This document shows, in pieces, positions 1 to 7,759 of a stretch of DNA of 64,000 bases. The stretch comes from Paraherbaspirillum soli (GTDB taxonomy: Bacteria > Pseudomonadota > Gammaproteobacteria > Burkholderiales > Burkholderiaceae_D). The DNA is taken from assembly GCF_042654985.1 (NCBI RefSeq), contig NZ_JBHSMT010000026.1:1-64000 (forward strand), read 5' to 3'. The notes below the pieces were generated by a model, which saw only the letters and a program-made list of their open reading frames with translations, made no database searches and had not been told where the DNA came from. Position 1 is the first letter of the stretch; each line of letters starts with the position of its first letter. The translations under genes and the position numbers were made by a program.

Positions 1-100
1 GCTACCGGGTTGGGGCTGAACGACAAGAGCCGGATGAATCGAGAGGTTCACGTCCGGTTCTGTGAGAGCCTGAAGGGGAGGTTCCTTTGGGCGACTCGAT
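1..100 (+). ncRNA. 3' end of a bacterial group II intron (domains V and VI)
   Basis: Positions 27-61 fold like group II intron domain V: GAGCCGGAUGA on the 5' side pairs with UCACGUCCGGUUCU on the 3' side around a GAGA tetraloop. The following GUGAGAGCCUGAAGGGG...UUCCUUUGGGC (about 62-91) is a domain VI-like hairpin, and the intron should end near position 98-100 in an ACUCGAU context. The rest of the intron and its reverse transcriptase lie upstream of the window. The 3' splice position is estimated from the usual spacing, not proven. Confidence 0.8.
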
Positions 101-150
101 TACTCGTTTCGTAGCGAGGAGCGGTTTGTTTACTGTCAATCGGAGGCCGC

Positions 151-498
151 ATGAGTACTAAAAAGTTTCGCAATTCTACCCAATCCCCACCTATCCCAGA
201 AAAAGCAGATCTCCAACCATTCTCCTGGTTGGACAAAGACCTGCGCACCGATCCAGCAGCGCATTTCATCGAGCTCTCGCTGGACATGAGCCAAGGCATT
301 CGCAAGTGCCTGGCGGCGCTGCATGCCAACGCACTGGCCCAAGAGCACGGCGACCCGGCCTGTCCGCCGCCGCTGAACGCGTACGATATCGACGTGATGT
401 TCCGCTGGGCGCTGGCTTCTGCCGACGTGATGGCGGAAAAAGCCCAAGCCAGCGTTGATTACCTGAACGCGTGGAAAGCCAGACAGCGCAAAGCCTAG
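151..498 (+). CDS. Hypothetical protein, 115 aa
   Basis: A 115-residue soluble protein with no signal peptide or membrane segment. The N-terminus is Pro/Ser-rich; residues 25-110 are rich in Ala and Leu and look helical, ending in a basic tail (KARQRKA). I do not recognise the family; there is a loose resemblance to small Pseudomonas DUF6124-type proteins. It starts about 50 bp after the intron end, behind a GGAGG at 142-146. Its TAG stop (496-498) is followed in the same frame by an open stretch that runs into the 21-bp tandem repeat, so the annotated end may not be the ancestral one. Confidence 0.6.
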   Translation: MSTKKFRNSTQSPPIPEKADLQPFSWLDKDLRTDPAAHFIELSLDMSQGIRKCLAALHANALAQEHGDPACPPPLNAYDIDVMFRWALASADVMAEKAQASVDYLNAWKARQRKA

Positions 499-502
499 CC
501 GC

Positions 503-698
503 TGACCGCCAACGGTGCTAAAAGCGTCGGCGTTGCCCCAAATAGGGGCGATGTCGACGCTCTGAGCGTCGATGGCGATGCTAAATGCATCGGCAGCGCC
601 CTAAATAGGGGGGCTGTTGACACCAAAAGAGTCGACATTGCCTCAAATAAGGGCGTCGTTGGCGTTCGAAGAGTCAACGTCGATGCTAAGAGGGGCGA
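503..698 (+). repeat. Degenerate repeat zone of short hairpins before the 21-bp array
   Basis: This stretch repeats short imperfect palindromes: CCCCAAATAGGGG, GACGCTCTGAGCGTC, GATGCTAAATGCATC and CCCTAAATAGGG, with AAATAGGGG/AAATAAGGG recurring three times. The frame of the preceding gene stays open throughout. It looks like decayed copies of an older repeat that precede the regular array. Confidence 0.5.
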
Positions 699-1019
699 CA
701 TCGAACTTCGGAAGCAGGACATCGAACTTCGGAAGCAGGACATCGAACTTCGGAAGCAGGACATCGAACTTCGGAAGCAGGACATCGAACTTCAGAAGCA
801 GGGCATCGAACTTCGGAAGCAGGACATCGAACTTCGGAAGCAGGACATCGAACTTCGGAAGCAGGACATCGAACTTCGGAAGCAGGCCATCGAACTTCGG
901 AAGCAGGACATCGAACTTCGGAAGCAGGACATCGAACTTCGGAAGCAGGACATCGAACTTCGGAAGCAGGACATCGAACTTCGGAAGNNNNNNNNNNGCA
1001 TCGAGCTTCGGAAGCAGGA
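699..1019 (+). repeat. 21-bp tandem repeat, at least 14-15 copies, with an assembly gap
   Basis: The unit CATCGAACTTCGGAAGCAGGA repeats head to tail from 699; only a few copies differ (CAGAAG and GGG in the copy at 783, a final C in the copy at 867, GAGCTT in the last copy at 999). Unit length is a multiple of three and the unit has no stop codon in any frame, so all six frames stay open across it. In the frame of the upstream gene it encodes DIELRKQ heptads. There are no unique spacers, so this is not a CRISPR array. Confidence 0.95.
988..997. other. Assembly gap (10 N) inside the tandem repeat
   Basis: Ten N bases interrupt the array. The flanking repeat units are 6 bases out of register across the gap, so 10 is a placeholder and the true copy number and reading frame through the array are unknown. 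Confidence 0.98.
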
Positions 1020-1136
1020 GGTGATGTCTCAGTGCCAACCCAAGGTCGGGCTTTACCGTTCATCCCGGTCTATCAATCGCCTGTCCCCAAGTTCAGAATC
1101 TTTAGGGCAAAACCTTATTGCCGCCAACGCTTGTCA

Positions 1137-1168
1137 TTCATATAATTTTCAATCATCAATTATATGAA
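1137..1168. other. AT-rich inverted repeat upstream of the DUF2846 gene
   Basis: TTCATATAATT (1137-1147) and AATTATATGAA (1158-1168) are perfect 11-bp inverted arms around a 10-base loop, in the 290-bp interval between the tandem array and the lipoprotein gene. It has no T-run. It could be an operator or simply AT-rich spacer; nothing else is evident in this interval. Confidence 0.4.
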
Positions 1169-1311
1169 CCCGCCGCATGCCATCCATCACCCTCTATCAA
1201 CCACTTTCGCTTGAAGTCAGCCGCTGCTGCAAGCGAGCACCTCGATGCCGGGCGAGTCAAATTATTCTGCTTTATCAAACCGCGTAGCTCTCACTAAAGG
1301 AAATGTTTTAA

Positions 1312-1764
1312 ATGATTAAAAAATTCCGTCCATTATTTGCCGTTGCCGTGCTGGCGGCCCTACTGACCGGTTGTGCCAGCGGCGTAAAGTATTCGGAAAT
1401 GGCATCGGCCATTCCAACCCTTAAAGCGGATCAGGGACGTATTTATTTCTTCCGTTCTTCATCCATGATGGGCGCGGCGATTCAACCTGAAATCCGCTTG
1501 AACGATGAAGTCGTCGGTAAATCCCAGCCTGGCGGATTCTTCTTTGTCGATCGTCCAGCCGGTCAATATCGCGCAGCCAGTTCGACCGAAACGGAAAAGA
1601 CCTTGAGCTTTTCTCTGGAGGCGGGTGAAACCAAGTATGTGCGGACTTCTGTATCGTTTGGCGCGCTCGTGGGTCGGGTCAATCCAACTTTGGAAACGCC
1701 CGAGCTGGCTGGCAAAGAATTGCCTTCGCTTAGTTTTACCGGCGAGACAGCGATTGCGAAGTAA
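1312..1764 (+). CDS. DUF2846-like lipoprotein
   Basis: A 150-residue predicted lipoprotein. A lysine-rich start and hydrophobic stretch end in the lipobox LLTGC (Cys about residue 21), so it should be lipid-anchored in the envelope. The body has the DUF2846 pattern: a GRIYFFR strand, a ligand-like strand IRLNDEVVG, a glycine/phenylalanine turn, and a late GETKYVR strand. The biochemical function of this family is not established. The start follows AAAGGAA at 1297-1303. A strong terminator lies 28 bp after the stop, so it is likely monocistronic. Confidence 0.8.
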   Translation: MIKKFRPLFAVAVLAALLTGCASGVKYSEMASAIPTLKADQGRIYFFRSSSMMGAAIQPEIRLNDEVVGKSQPGGFFFVDRPAGQYRAASSTETEKTLSFSLEAGETKYVRTSVSFGALVGRVNPTLETPELAGKELPSLSFTGETAIAK

Positions 1765-1780
1765 TTTGACTGATTGTTGA

Positions 1781-1852
1781 TGCATGAAGTGAAGCGGCTC
1801 TGCGCGAGCCGCTTTTTTCTTTCGAGTGGTACGTCCGGCAGGGCGTGCTTAC
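1781..1852. repeat. Copy A of a ~72-bp terminator-containing block shared with 5571-5643
   Basis: From GCATGAA through the GCGGCTC/GAGCCGC hairpin, the T-run and GTCCGGCAGGGCG to CTTACT, this block matches 5571-5643 with roughly 80-85% identity by eye. Both copies sit just beyond the stop codon of a minus-strand accessory gene, suggesting they were copied together with 3' ends or that one locus was duplicated. Confidence 0.75.
1792..1818 (+). terminator. Rho-independent terminator after the DUF2846 gene
   Basis: AAGCGGCTC and GAGCCGCTT form a perfect 9-bp stem around TGCGC, followed by TTTTTT. It can also serve the convergent minus-strand gene ending at 1898 only weakly, because the opposite strand lacks a comparable T-run. 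Confidence 0.85.
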
Positions 1853-1897
1853 TTGATCGTGGGGATGGCCTACTGCTAAGGACGTTGGTCTTGCACT

Positions 1898-3271
1898 TCA
1901 AGTCTTTGATACGCTGGGCTGGGATGCCGGTGACGTGAGATAAGCAGTATTCAGGCTGACGTGCACTTCCGAACCTTTTCTGTCTAGACCTAAGTTTTCT
2001 CCCATCTCATCGTGGAATTTGTTGATTTTTCCCAACAGGTCGTCGATCTTCGTTTTAGTTTGTTCGTGACCGGGGGAATTCGCCATGTCTGTGCGCATCT
2101 TTTCCAACTCGTCCGTCATAAAATCAAGCCCTTTTTCCTTGCCCTCGGCCTGCATTGTCTTGATCAAATTTTTGTCTTTGCCTACCTTGGCGACGATGTT
2201 TTTAAAATCCTTGTATAAATGCTCGGATGCGCCCTTGTGCACGTCCTCCCGGCGAACTCCCCAATCAACGTCTTTCTTCGTGCCCGTTATCGTATGGAGA
2301 AAATTGGCGCTGTGCGTTACGCACCTTCCGACTGCCCCGATATGACGCTGGAGGGCCTTCTTCAGTCCGTCTTCTTTGTCCGCGTGAACCGTCTTGGAAA
2401 ATACGGATGGCATACCGACTGACTCCCATTTTAAAAAGAGCTGCGGTACACCGTCTTTTTCTTTCAATTTGTCGAAAATCACGGTTCCTTTGCCTGATGG
2501 CATCCGATTTGAAAAATCTTCAATACCCTTTTGGGCTGCACCAGGCTTGAGCATGCCAGCGACGCCGCCCGCCAGTCCGGTATTGGATAAATTGGCCGGC
2601 ATCGAATTGCTGCGTTCGTTAAAGTGGGTTGAGAGTCTGCCGTAGGCATTGGAAGACCCGTTAAGAAAATCAAACAACTTGCTACCTTCATCTTTCATGA
2701 GCATTGACCCTTTGCCGAGTACCACTGGGTCTCTGTCGGGCGACGCATTGTCCATGACGGCCTTTGCCTGCAAATACCAGGAGATTGCACGGGTCGTCTC
2801 CAGATTGGAGCTGACGTTAAACGCTCTTCCATCCCCGCCTTTTACCGTCAGTTCCTTGCCTGCTCCAGGCTCCTTATTGCCAATCGCATGAACCAGACGC
2901 TCCCCCATGTTGATGTACGTTTCAACTTCGCGTGGGCTGAGTTTGCTGCCGATATCCCTGGCGTATTGATTCATGACATCCGAGACGTTGACTGCGCCAA
3001 AATTTTCGGTGGCTATCTCCCTCTGCAAGACGCCTCCCGCCATCGGCGCGCCTAGCGAAGTGCGCATCAGATCGGCCAGCACTTTTGCCTGAGCCAAGTT
3101 CATCTTGCCGGTCGTCTGCCGTATGTCGGAGTTGGGAGGGGCCGTCTCGGATCGGACGGGCGCGGACGCCGATGAACGATTGCCGGACGTTCCTGATAAA
3201 CCGGGGCCGTCATTCCCGGGCACCGGAGAAGTGGACGTTTTGAAAAAGGAAGGGAGATTGATACGCATCAT
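1898..3271 (-). CDS. Large protein of unknown family, secreted-effector-like
   Basis: 457 residues, no signal peptide and no membrane segment. The first ~55 residues are Ser/Pro/Thr/Asn-rich and probably disordered, as is common for type III secretion signals; the rest is mixed alpha/beta and hydrophilic, with a helical Lys/Glu/Asp-rich C-terminal third (residues 350-430). A central block reads GKGTVIFDKLKEKDGVPQLF followed by WESVGMPS and an HIGAVGRCVTHSANFLH segment. I do not recognise a catalytic motif. The effector idea rests on composition and accessory context only; no secretion genes are in the window. The gene stands alone between intergenic repeats. Confidence 0.5.
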   Translation of the reverse strand: MMRINLPSFFKTSTSPVPGNDGPGLSGTSGNRSSASAPVRSETAPPNSDIRQTTGKMNLAQAKVLADLMRTSLGAPMAGGVLQREIATENFGAVNVSDVMNQYARDIGSKLSPREVETYINMGERLVHAIGNKEPGAGKELTVKGGDGRAFNVSSNLETTRAISWYLQAKAVMDNASPDRDPVVLGKGSMLMKDEGSKLFDFLNGSSNAYGRLSTHFNERSNSMPANLSNTGLAGGVAGMLKPGAAQKGIEDFSNRMPSGKGTVIFDKLKEKDGVPQLFLKWESVGMPSVFSKTVHADKEDGLKKALQRHIGAVGRCVTHSANFLHTITGTKKDVDWGVRREDVHKGASEHLYKDFKNIVAKVGKDKNLIKTMQAEGKEKGLDFMTDELEKMRTDMANSPGHEQTKTKIDDLLGKINKFHDEMGENLGLDRKGSEVHVSLNTAYLTSPASQPSVSKT

Positions 3272-3344
3272 GAGCTTTCCAGGAAGGCGAGATGGCCATA
3301 GATGCGTGGAAAAATATGGGAAGTTAGTTCCCTCGATATCTACT

Positions 3345-3420
3345 GGGCACTTCCAAAAAACCGTAGCCTGCGGTCAAGGTCGGAGCGACGACGTAGCAAC
3401 ACCGGCAGTCGTACGGCTGA
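3345..3420 (+). repeat. Half copy of the ~130-bp palindromic element
   Basis: Starting at GGGCACTTCCAAAAAACCGTAGC it follows the left half of the elements at 34345 and 35671 (CGGTCAAGGTCGG, GCAACACCGGCAG, CGTACGG) at about 75% identity by eye. The right arm, which would close the hairpin, is absent, so it is a decayed or truncated copy. It lies upstream of both divergent genes here. Confidence 0.65.
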
Positions 3421-3540
3421 AAATGTCTGGCGGTAAGCATTTGTAAGTATTTTGCCGATAGTCAACGATTTTCATGTGGTCGCGTTGAAGCTCTGTACTA
3501 CCCAACCCCCGATCCACGTCTTTCTCGGAAGAGTCTATTC

Positions 3541-4857
3541 ATGCGCAAAAACATACTGCCCGCACTTATCGCCTTAGCTGTCATTTCCCCCATCACCGGA
3601 TACGCAAGCAACGCAGGCCAGGACGCTGCCGACCATCTTGCTGCGGTGCCGGCCACGATGGTCGCCGCCAATCAAGTCAAGGCAAGTCCGGTTGCCAGTG
3701 CCGGCATGGTGGTCGATAGCTTTAGCGGCCCGGTCACGGCCAACGAAATAAATTCATTCAAGTCGTATATCCAGACCCTGGTGCCGGCGACCGACAATAT
3801 CGGCAATCAGTGGGCGCAGGGGGCAAGCGGCGAACAGACCAAGGCAATGGGCCTGGTCTACGAAATCACCGGCGACCGGGCTATCCTGGACAAGATGATC
3901 GTCTTTTGCGACAGCGTGCTGTCCGAGCGCAACGACCTGGCCGCAGCACCGGTCGGCCAACATCAAATATGGACCGGTAACGTCGATCCGGTCTGGCCCA
4001 ACGATCTTTCGGTCACGCCGATCGGGACCGGCGGCGAGCAGGGCGATCCGGTCGGACATCTTGGTTATTGCGCCCGGCTGATTCTGAGCACGCCCTCGAT
4101 CTGGCATCTGAAAGTCGGCGGCGGCGATCCCAATAACTTTGGCGCGGATTATTTTAGTCGCGCCAAGAAATATGTGGAGCAAGCGGATTACAGCATCGAT
4201 CATCACATTTTCAAATCCTTGCTGAATTTGTCGAAAAATAATCTCTATTATTTTTCCGTCGCATCGCCGTATAAATCCGGCGAGCCGGTGCCATGGAACC
4301 AGCAGATGATGTTCAACTACGCGTTGCAAAATCTCGCGGCGTCTCACGAAATTCTCGGCGATGATCCGGCCCGCGCGGCAAAGTACAACGCCATCATTAG
4401 CGCCAATTTCTCCTCTTTCTTTGCTTCCGGCGTGACGCCTTACGTCAGTAAAAAAGGCCACGAAGTCTACGATTGGGGCTACGCATTGCCCAACCGGACG
4501 GGCGAAGACAATAACCACGGCAGTCTCGATATGGTCGGCTTCTATCGCGCCTATATGGCTGGCGGCTATGGTGTGTCCAGCGCAGAAATGACCAAGTTCG
4601 CCAACACCTATGTCGACGTGGTGACGCGTGGCCCGCATGACTATGCAGGCCGTATGAACGGCGGCGACGGCACCGGCAACAGCGCGCCAACCAACTACGT
4701 CAGAGGCGGCTATTTCTTCCTGGCGGAATTTTTGCCGGACCAGTATCAAAACATGGTGGGAGCGGATCTCACCGTCGGTAAGGCCACTGGCAAGATCGAC
4801 CAGTTTTCACGCTTCTTGTGGGCGAAAAACCAACGCTATGTAAAAAAAGCGCGATAA
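3541..4857 (+). CDS. Secreted protein, probable alpha-helical barrel, function unknown
   Basis: 438 residues with a clear Sec signal peptide (MRKN, hydrophobic core, cleavage probably after GYA-S about residue 22). The mature part alternates helices with aromatic loops, for example WAQGASGEQTKAMGLVYEIT, HQIWTGNVDPVWPN, WNQQMMFNYAL and YDWGYALPNRTGEDNNHGSLDM, a pattern seen in (alpha/alpha)n-barrel polysaccharide-active enzymes such as alginate-lyase-like or six-hairpin glycosidase folds. No specific family is recognised and no catalytic residues can be named. It is probably monocistronic; no strong terminator follows. Confidence 0.6.
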   Translation: MRKNILPALIALAVISPITGYASNAGQDAADHLAAVPATMVAANQVKASPVASAGMVVDSFSGPVTANEINSFKSYIQTLVPATDNIGNQWAQGASGEQTKAMGLVYEITGDRAILDKMIVFCDSVLSERNDLAAAPVGQHQIWTGNVDPVWPNDLSVTPIGTGGEQGDPVGHLGYCARLILSTPSIWHLKVGGGDPNNFGADYFSRAKKYVEQADYSIDHHIFKSLLNLSKNNLYYFSVASPYKSGEPVPWNQQMMFNYALQNLAASHEILGDDPARAAKYNAIISANFSSFFASGVTPYVSKKGHEVYDWGYALPNRTGEDNNHGSLDMVGFYRAYMAGGYGVSSAEMTKFANTYVDVVTRGPHDYAGRMNGGDGTGNSAPTNYVRGGYFFLAEFLPDQYQNMVGADLTVGKATGKIDQFSRFLWAKNQRYVKKAR

Positions 4858-4926
4858 GGTCAATCTGACTTGGCAGGCCAACTCCGAAATTTGATGTTGG
4901 TCTGCGCGTGCGCATCACTCGGGACA

Positions 4927-5181
4927 CTAGATCAACTGACGCCAATCCTGACCGGCGGATCGAGCCTGAGATATTTTGTGGAAAGTTAACCTCACCCTCC
5001 TTGATACAAAGATCGCCAGATAATCGTGAATCTGGGCCTGCTCTTTTAGCAGCATCAGAATCTCTTCATACACAGGCGTAATTTCTTGTACCGGCCGTTT
5101 GAGCTCCTCGGCAAGTAATTTAATGTAGTGGAGATGCCTCAAATGATCTTGGCTGTCGGTATACAACGCCTTGTTCAGCAT
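4927..5181 (-). CDS. DUF3562-family protein
   Basis: 84 residues, soluble. The core HLHYIKLLAEELKRPVQEI is followed by TPVYEEILMLLKEQAQIHDYLAIFVSRRVR. This matches the betaproteobacterial DUF3562 pattern (helix, PV..V.PVYE, helix, DYL..F.SR.V). No biochemical role is known. It converges with the secreted-protein gene; 460 bp without a recognisable gene lie upstream. Confidence 0.75.
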   Translation of the reverse strand: MLNKALYTDSQDHLRHLHYIKLLAEELKRPVQEITPVYEEILMLLKEQAQIHDYLAIFVSRRVRLTFHKISQARSAGQDWRQLI

Positions 5182-5422
5182 TCAATATCCCCTGCGGAAA
5201 TTTGCCTCTGCACGTTGATCGCAGCGTTCGCGTACCGACCATAACGTTTCCGTGCAAAAAGTAGTGCCAGCGCTTGAACGCATCGTTGAACGAATGCCAG
5301 ATTGGGTTTTTGTTTTGTGCGAGGGAAACGAGACGCGTAAATCCGTGGTTCTTACGCACACACCACTAGATAGCAAGTCTCCTTGAGCGCAATTGTGAGG
5401 TACTGGGAATAAGCCGCGAAGC

Positions 5423-5460
5423 GATCACGAAGCTCAGCTTGATGTCAGAGCTTCGTGATC
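5423..5460. other. 13-bp perfect inverted repeat
   Basis: GATCACGAAGCTC (5423-5435) and GAGCTTCGTGATC (5448-5460) pair perfectly around a 12-base loop. No T-run follows on either strand, so it is not a classical terminator. It sits in an otherwise empty interval. Confidence 0.7.
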
Positions 5461-5570
5461 AGTTTAGACATCGATGAATTCGTGTCAATGGCATCGCGTA
5501 AAGATATGGAATTGAGATTGTTTTGAGAAGTGCGGGTTGTAGTTGTCAAGTCATCTGCTTGATGGTTGCA

Positions 5571-5643
5571 GCATGAAAAAAAAAAGCGGCTCTGCATGAG
5601 CCGCTTTTTTCTTTTGAGGAGTGCGTCCGGCAGGGCGCGCCTA
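5571..5643. repeat. Copy B of the ~72-bp terminator-containing block
   Basis: Matches 1781-1852, including the GCGGCTC hairpin, CTTTT(T/C)GAG and GTCCGGCAGGGCG. It abuts the stop of the minus-strand gene at 5645. Confidence 0.75.
5576..5612. terminator. Bidirectional rho-independent terminator
   Basis: AAGCGGCTC (5584-5592) and GAGCCGCTT (5598-5606) form a perfect 9-bp stem. A-runs precede and T-runs follow the stem, so it can terminate in both directions, most relevantly the minus-strand gene ending at 5645. Confidence 0.8.
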
Positions 5644-5644
5644 C

Positions 5645-6169
5645 TTATTCAAAATACCGCTTGATCACGTCGCCAAAAGCGTCTTCGGCCGACATGCCCT
5701 TTTTCATCAGATCGGTGATTTCGTCCGAATATTCGCCGATGCTGGCCGGCAGTGTCTGACGGTTGTTTTTGAAGTATTCGTACTTGGCGGTGTCGACCAG
5801 GTCCTTGGCTTTGATCGTTGCGGTGCTGCTGCGGGTGCTGCCGCTGCCGACGCGGCTGGTGCGGGTGGTGGTGCTGGTCTTGCCGCCGCCTGCGATGGCG
5901 AGCTTGACTTGATCGAGCGTGAATATGCCGGTGGCGTTGCTGCCGACGAATTCATCTTCTTTAGGCTGCAGCAGATGACTGTTGCTGTCGAACGCCATTT
6001 TTTTGCCGGCAGTGTTGATTACTTGGTAATTCGGGCGCTGTCCGGGGCCGGTCAGGCCGAATTGCACGCGATCGCCGTAGGCCACCATTTTTCCCATGAC
6101 GTCGTTCAGGTAGTCTGGTTTGAGGGTCTCGATCTTGCCGTTCCAACGTTTGTTTCGTGTCGTGTTCAA
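5645..6169 (-). CDS. Hypothetical protein of unknown family
   Basis: About 174 residues if it begins at the TTG at 6169; the frame is closed just upstream by TAG and there is no ATG before the Met at residue 25 (6097), so the start is uncertain. The N-terminal part has alternating strands (GDRVQFGLTGPGQRPNYQVI); residues 90-115 are a Thr/Ser/Gly/Arg linker, and the C-terminal part is helical and acidic, ending KRYFE. No signal peptide. I recognise no family. It is followed by a strong bidirectional terminator. Confidence 0.5.
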   Translation of the reverse strand: MNTTRNKRWNGKIETLKPDYLNDVMGKMVAYGDRVQFGLTGPGQRPNYQVINTAGKKMAFDSNSHLLQPKEDEFVGSNATGIFTLDQVKLAIAGGGKTSTTTRTSRVGSGSTRSSTATIKAKDLVDTAKYEYFKNNRQTLPASIGEYSDEITDLMKKGMSAEDAFGDVIKRYFE

Positions 6170-6504
6170 AATATGCTATTTCCAGTAATGATGGTTGATT
6201 CCGATCACGCTACGCGTCCCCCGTGTCGTGATTCCCCTGCTTACAAATCAGGTTTTTTGCACATTATCCCCCGACACGATTTGTTCCGAATGACTGGTTG
6301 AAAAATATTTTCCGCAGACGGTCATGTTTTTTGTTTCTTTTGGTCGTTAACGCCTGGGCTTTGGGGGAATTGAAAAAGAGCAGCGAAAGTTTCATGGACT
6401 GCAGTTTTCGGGCACTATTTCAGCACCGAAAGAAATGAACCTTCCTTGCCTTGAGCGCAACATCCGACTTGAGGCACCCTGAATCGGCAGATCCGGAGGC
6501 ACTA
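6170..6504. other. Intergenic region upstream of the carboxypeptidase gene
   Basis: No gene is supported. It separates divergent genes and should contain both promoters, but I see no convincing -35/-10 pair. The only decisive element is GGAGG at 6494-6498, the ribosome site of the following gene. Confidence 0.5.
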
Positions 6505-7659
6505 ATGAAAAGAATTCCAGCGGTCCTGGCCCTGAATTATTTTGTGTTCTCGATGGCTTGGGCGGAGAGTCCGGCAGCGCCCGCTGTCGCCGCCAAATCC
6601 TGGCTTTTATTGGACGTAACCAGTGAGCATGTGATTGCTTCGCATGAACCTGAGCTGCGGGTCGAGCCTGCGTCGCTGGTGAAGTTGATGACAGGCTATC
6701 TTGCATGCGCCGCCATCGATGCCAAAAAAATTGATATGGCGCAAATGGTCAACGTTTCGACCCGGGCCTGGAAAGTCGATCGCGACGGTTCGAAGATGTT
6801 TATCGAACCTGGCAAACCGGTCAGCGTGCAGGACTTGTTATACGGCTTGATCGTGCAGTCCGGCAACGACGCCGCGGTGGCTATCGCCGAGGCGGTGTCA
6901 GGCACCGAAGAAGCCTTTGTGGCCGAGATGAACGGCATGGCGGACATCATGGGCTTGAAAAACACCCGCTTTGCCAATTCGCATGGGCTGCCAAGCGCGG
7001 ACAATTATTCGACCGCGGGCGATCTGGCTATTTTGGCGACGCATGTGGTCGAGGATTATCCGGAGTGCTACAAAATCTATGCGGTCAAGAGCTTCACCTA
7101 TAACAAAATCACGCAACCGAATCGGAATCGCTTGTTATCGCTGGATGCCAATATCGACGGCATCAAGACCGGGTACACGGAGGCATCGGGCTACAGTCTG
7201 ATTGCTTCGGCCAACCGGCCCAGCGGCACCGGTACGAGCACTCGGCGGCTTATCGCGGTGGTGTTGGGGGCGCCGTCCGGCAACGTGCGGACGCAGGAAA
7301 GCCAGAAATTATTGCATTGGGGTTTTCAGAATTTCGACACCGTCAAGTTGTATGGGCGGGGACAAGCGATTGCGACGCCAGCGGTGTGGAAAGGGTTGCG
7401 CAAGCAAGTCAAAGTCGGGTTCGCCGAGGATGTCTTTGTCACGCTCCCCAAAGGGGATGTCAAGAAACTCAAGCCGGTGCTTGAAATGAATGATCCGCTG
7501 CTGGCGCCTATTTTTGCCGGCAACCAGCTGGGGCACTTGAAGGTGGCGGTTGACGGTGCGGTCCTGCTGACCAGGCCGATTGTGGCGCTGGAGGATGTCG
7601 AGCAAGCCAACATTTTTGCGCGGATGGTGGATGCGGTGTGGCTTTGGATTAAGAAGTAA
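6505..7659 (+). CDS. dacA: D-alanyl-D-alanine carboxypeptidase, PBP5/6 type (S11)
   Basis: 384 residues. It trims the terminal D-Ala from peptidoglycan stem peptides in the periplasm. The three active-site motifs of class S11 are present: S-L-V-K (SxxK) about residue 44, S-G-N (SxN) about residue 105, and K-T-G in DGIKTGYTEASGY about residue 208. The C-terminal domain and the last hydrophobic/aromatic helix (VDAVWLWIKK) fit the PBP5 membrane anchor. The ATG at 6505 is chosen because GGAGG lies 6 bases upstream and it begins the signal peptide MKRIPAVLALNYFVFSMAWA; an upstream ATG at 6451 adds a non-conserved 18 residues. Confidence 0.9.
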   Translation: MKRIPAVLALNYFVFSMAWAESPAAPAVAAKSWLLLDVTSEHVIASHEPELRVEPASLVKLMTGYLACAAIDAKKIDMAQMVNVSTRAWKVDRDGSKMFIEPGKPVSVQDLLYGLIVQSGNDAAVAIAEAVSGTEEAFVAEMNGMADIMGLKNTRFANSHGLPSADNYSTAGDLAILATHVVEDYPECYKIYAVKSFTYNKITQPNRNRLLSLDANIDGIKTGYTEASGYSLIASANRPSGTGTSTRRLIAVVLGAPSGNVRTQESQKLLHWGFQNFDTVKLYGRGQAIATPAVWKGLRKQVKVGFAEDVFVTLPKGDVKKLKPVLEMNDPLLAPIFAGNQLGHLKVAVDGAVLLTRPIVALEDVEQANIFARMVDAVWLWIKK

Positions 7660-7759
7660 TTCCTAGCGCGGCATGCTCGGGGATTTGGCCTGGAAACCTA
7701 GTGGCGACGTCAAAAAAACGCACTAGAATGAAATTTGAGAGAACCGGTCTCGATCTGTG

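Larger units (their letters stand above)
5182..5644. other. Gene-free interval with a strong isolated hairpin
   Basis: No credible gene is seen; the open frames here overlap each other and lack ribosome sites. It holds the 13-bp perfect hairpin at 5423-5460 and, at its right end, the terminator block at 5571-5643. Confidence 0.6.

Noticed and set aside
699..1019. CRISPR-like array
   Set aside because: The 21-bp units are directly adjacent with no unique spacers, and there are no cas genes.
617..1063. Six overlapping repeat-coding ORFs (TSNFGSR, CFRSSMS and similar)
   Set aside because: All frames of a stop-free 21-bp unit are open, so these arise by chance. Only the frame continuous with the gene at 151 has an argument for coding.
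3754..4749. Long antisense ORF of 331 codons
   Set aside because: Shadow of the secreted protein on the plus strand; high GC at third positions keeps the opposite frame open.
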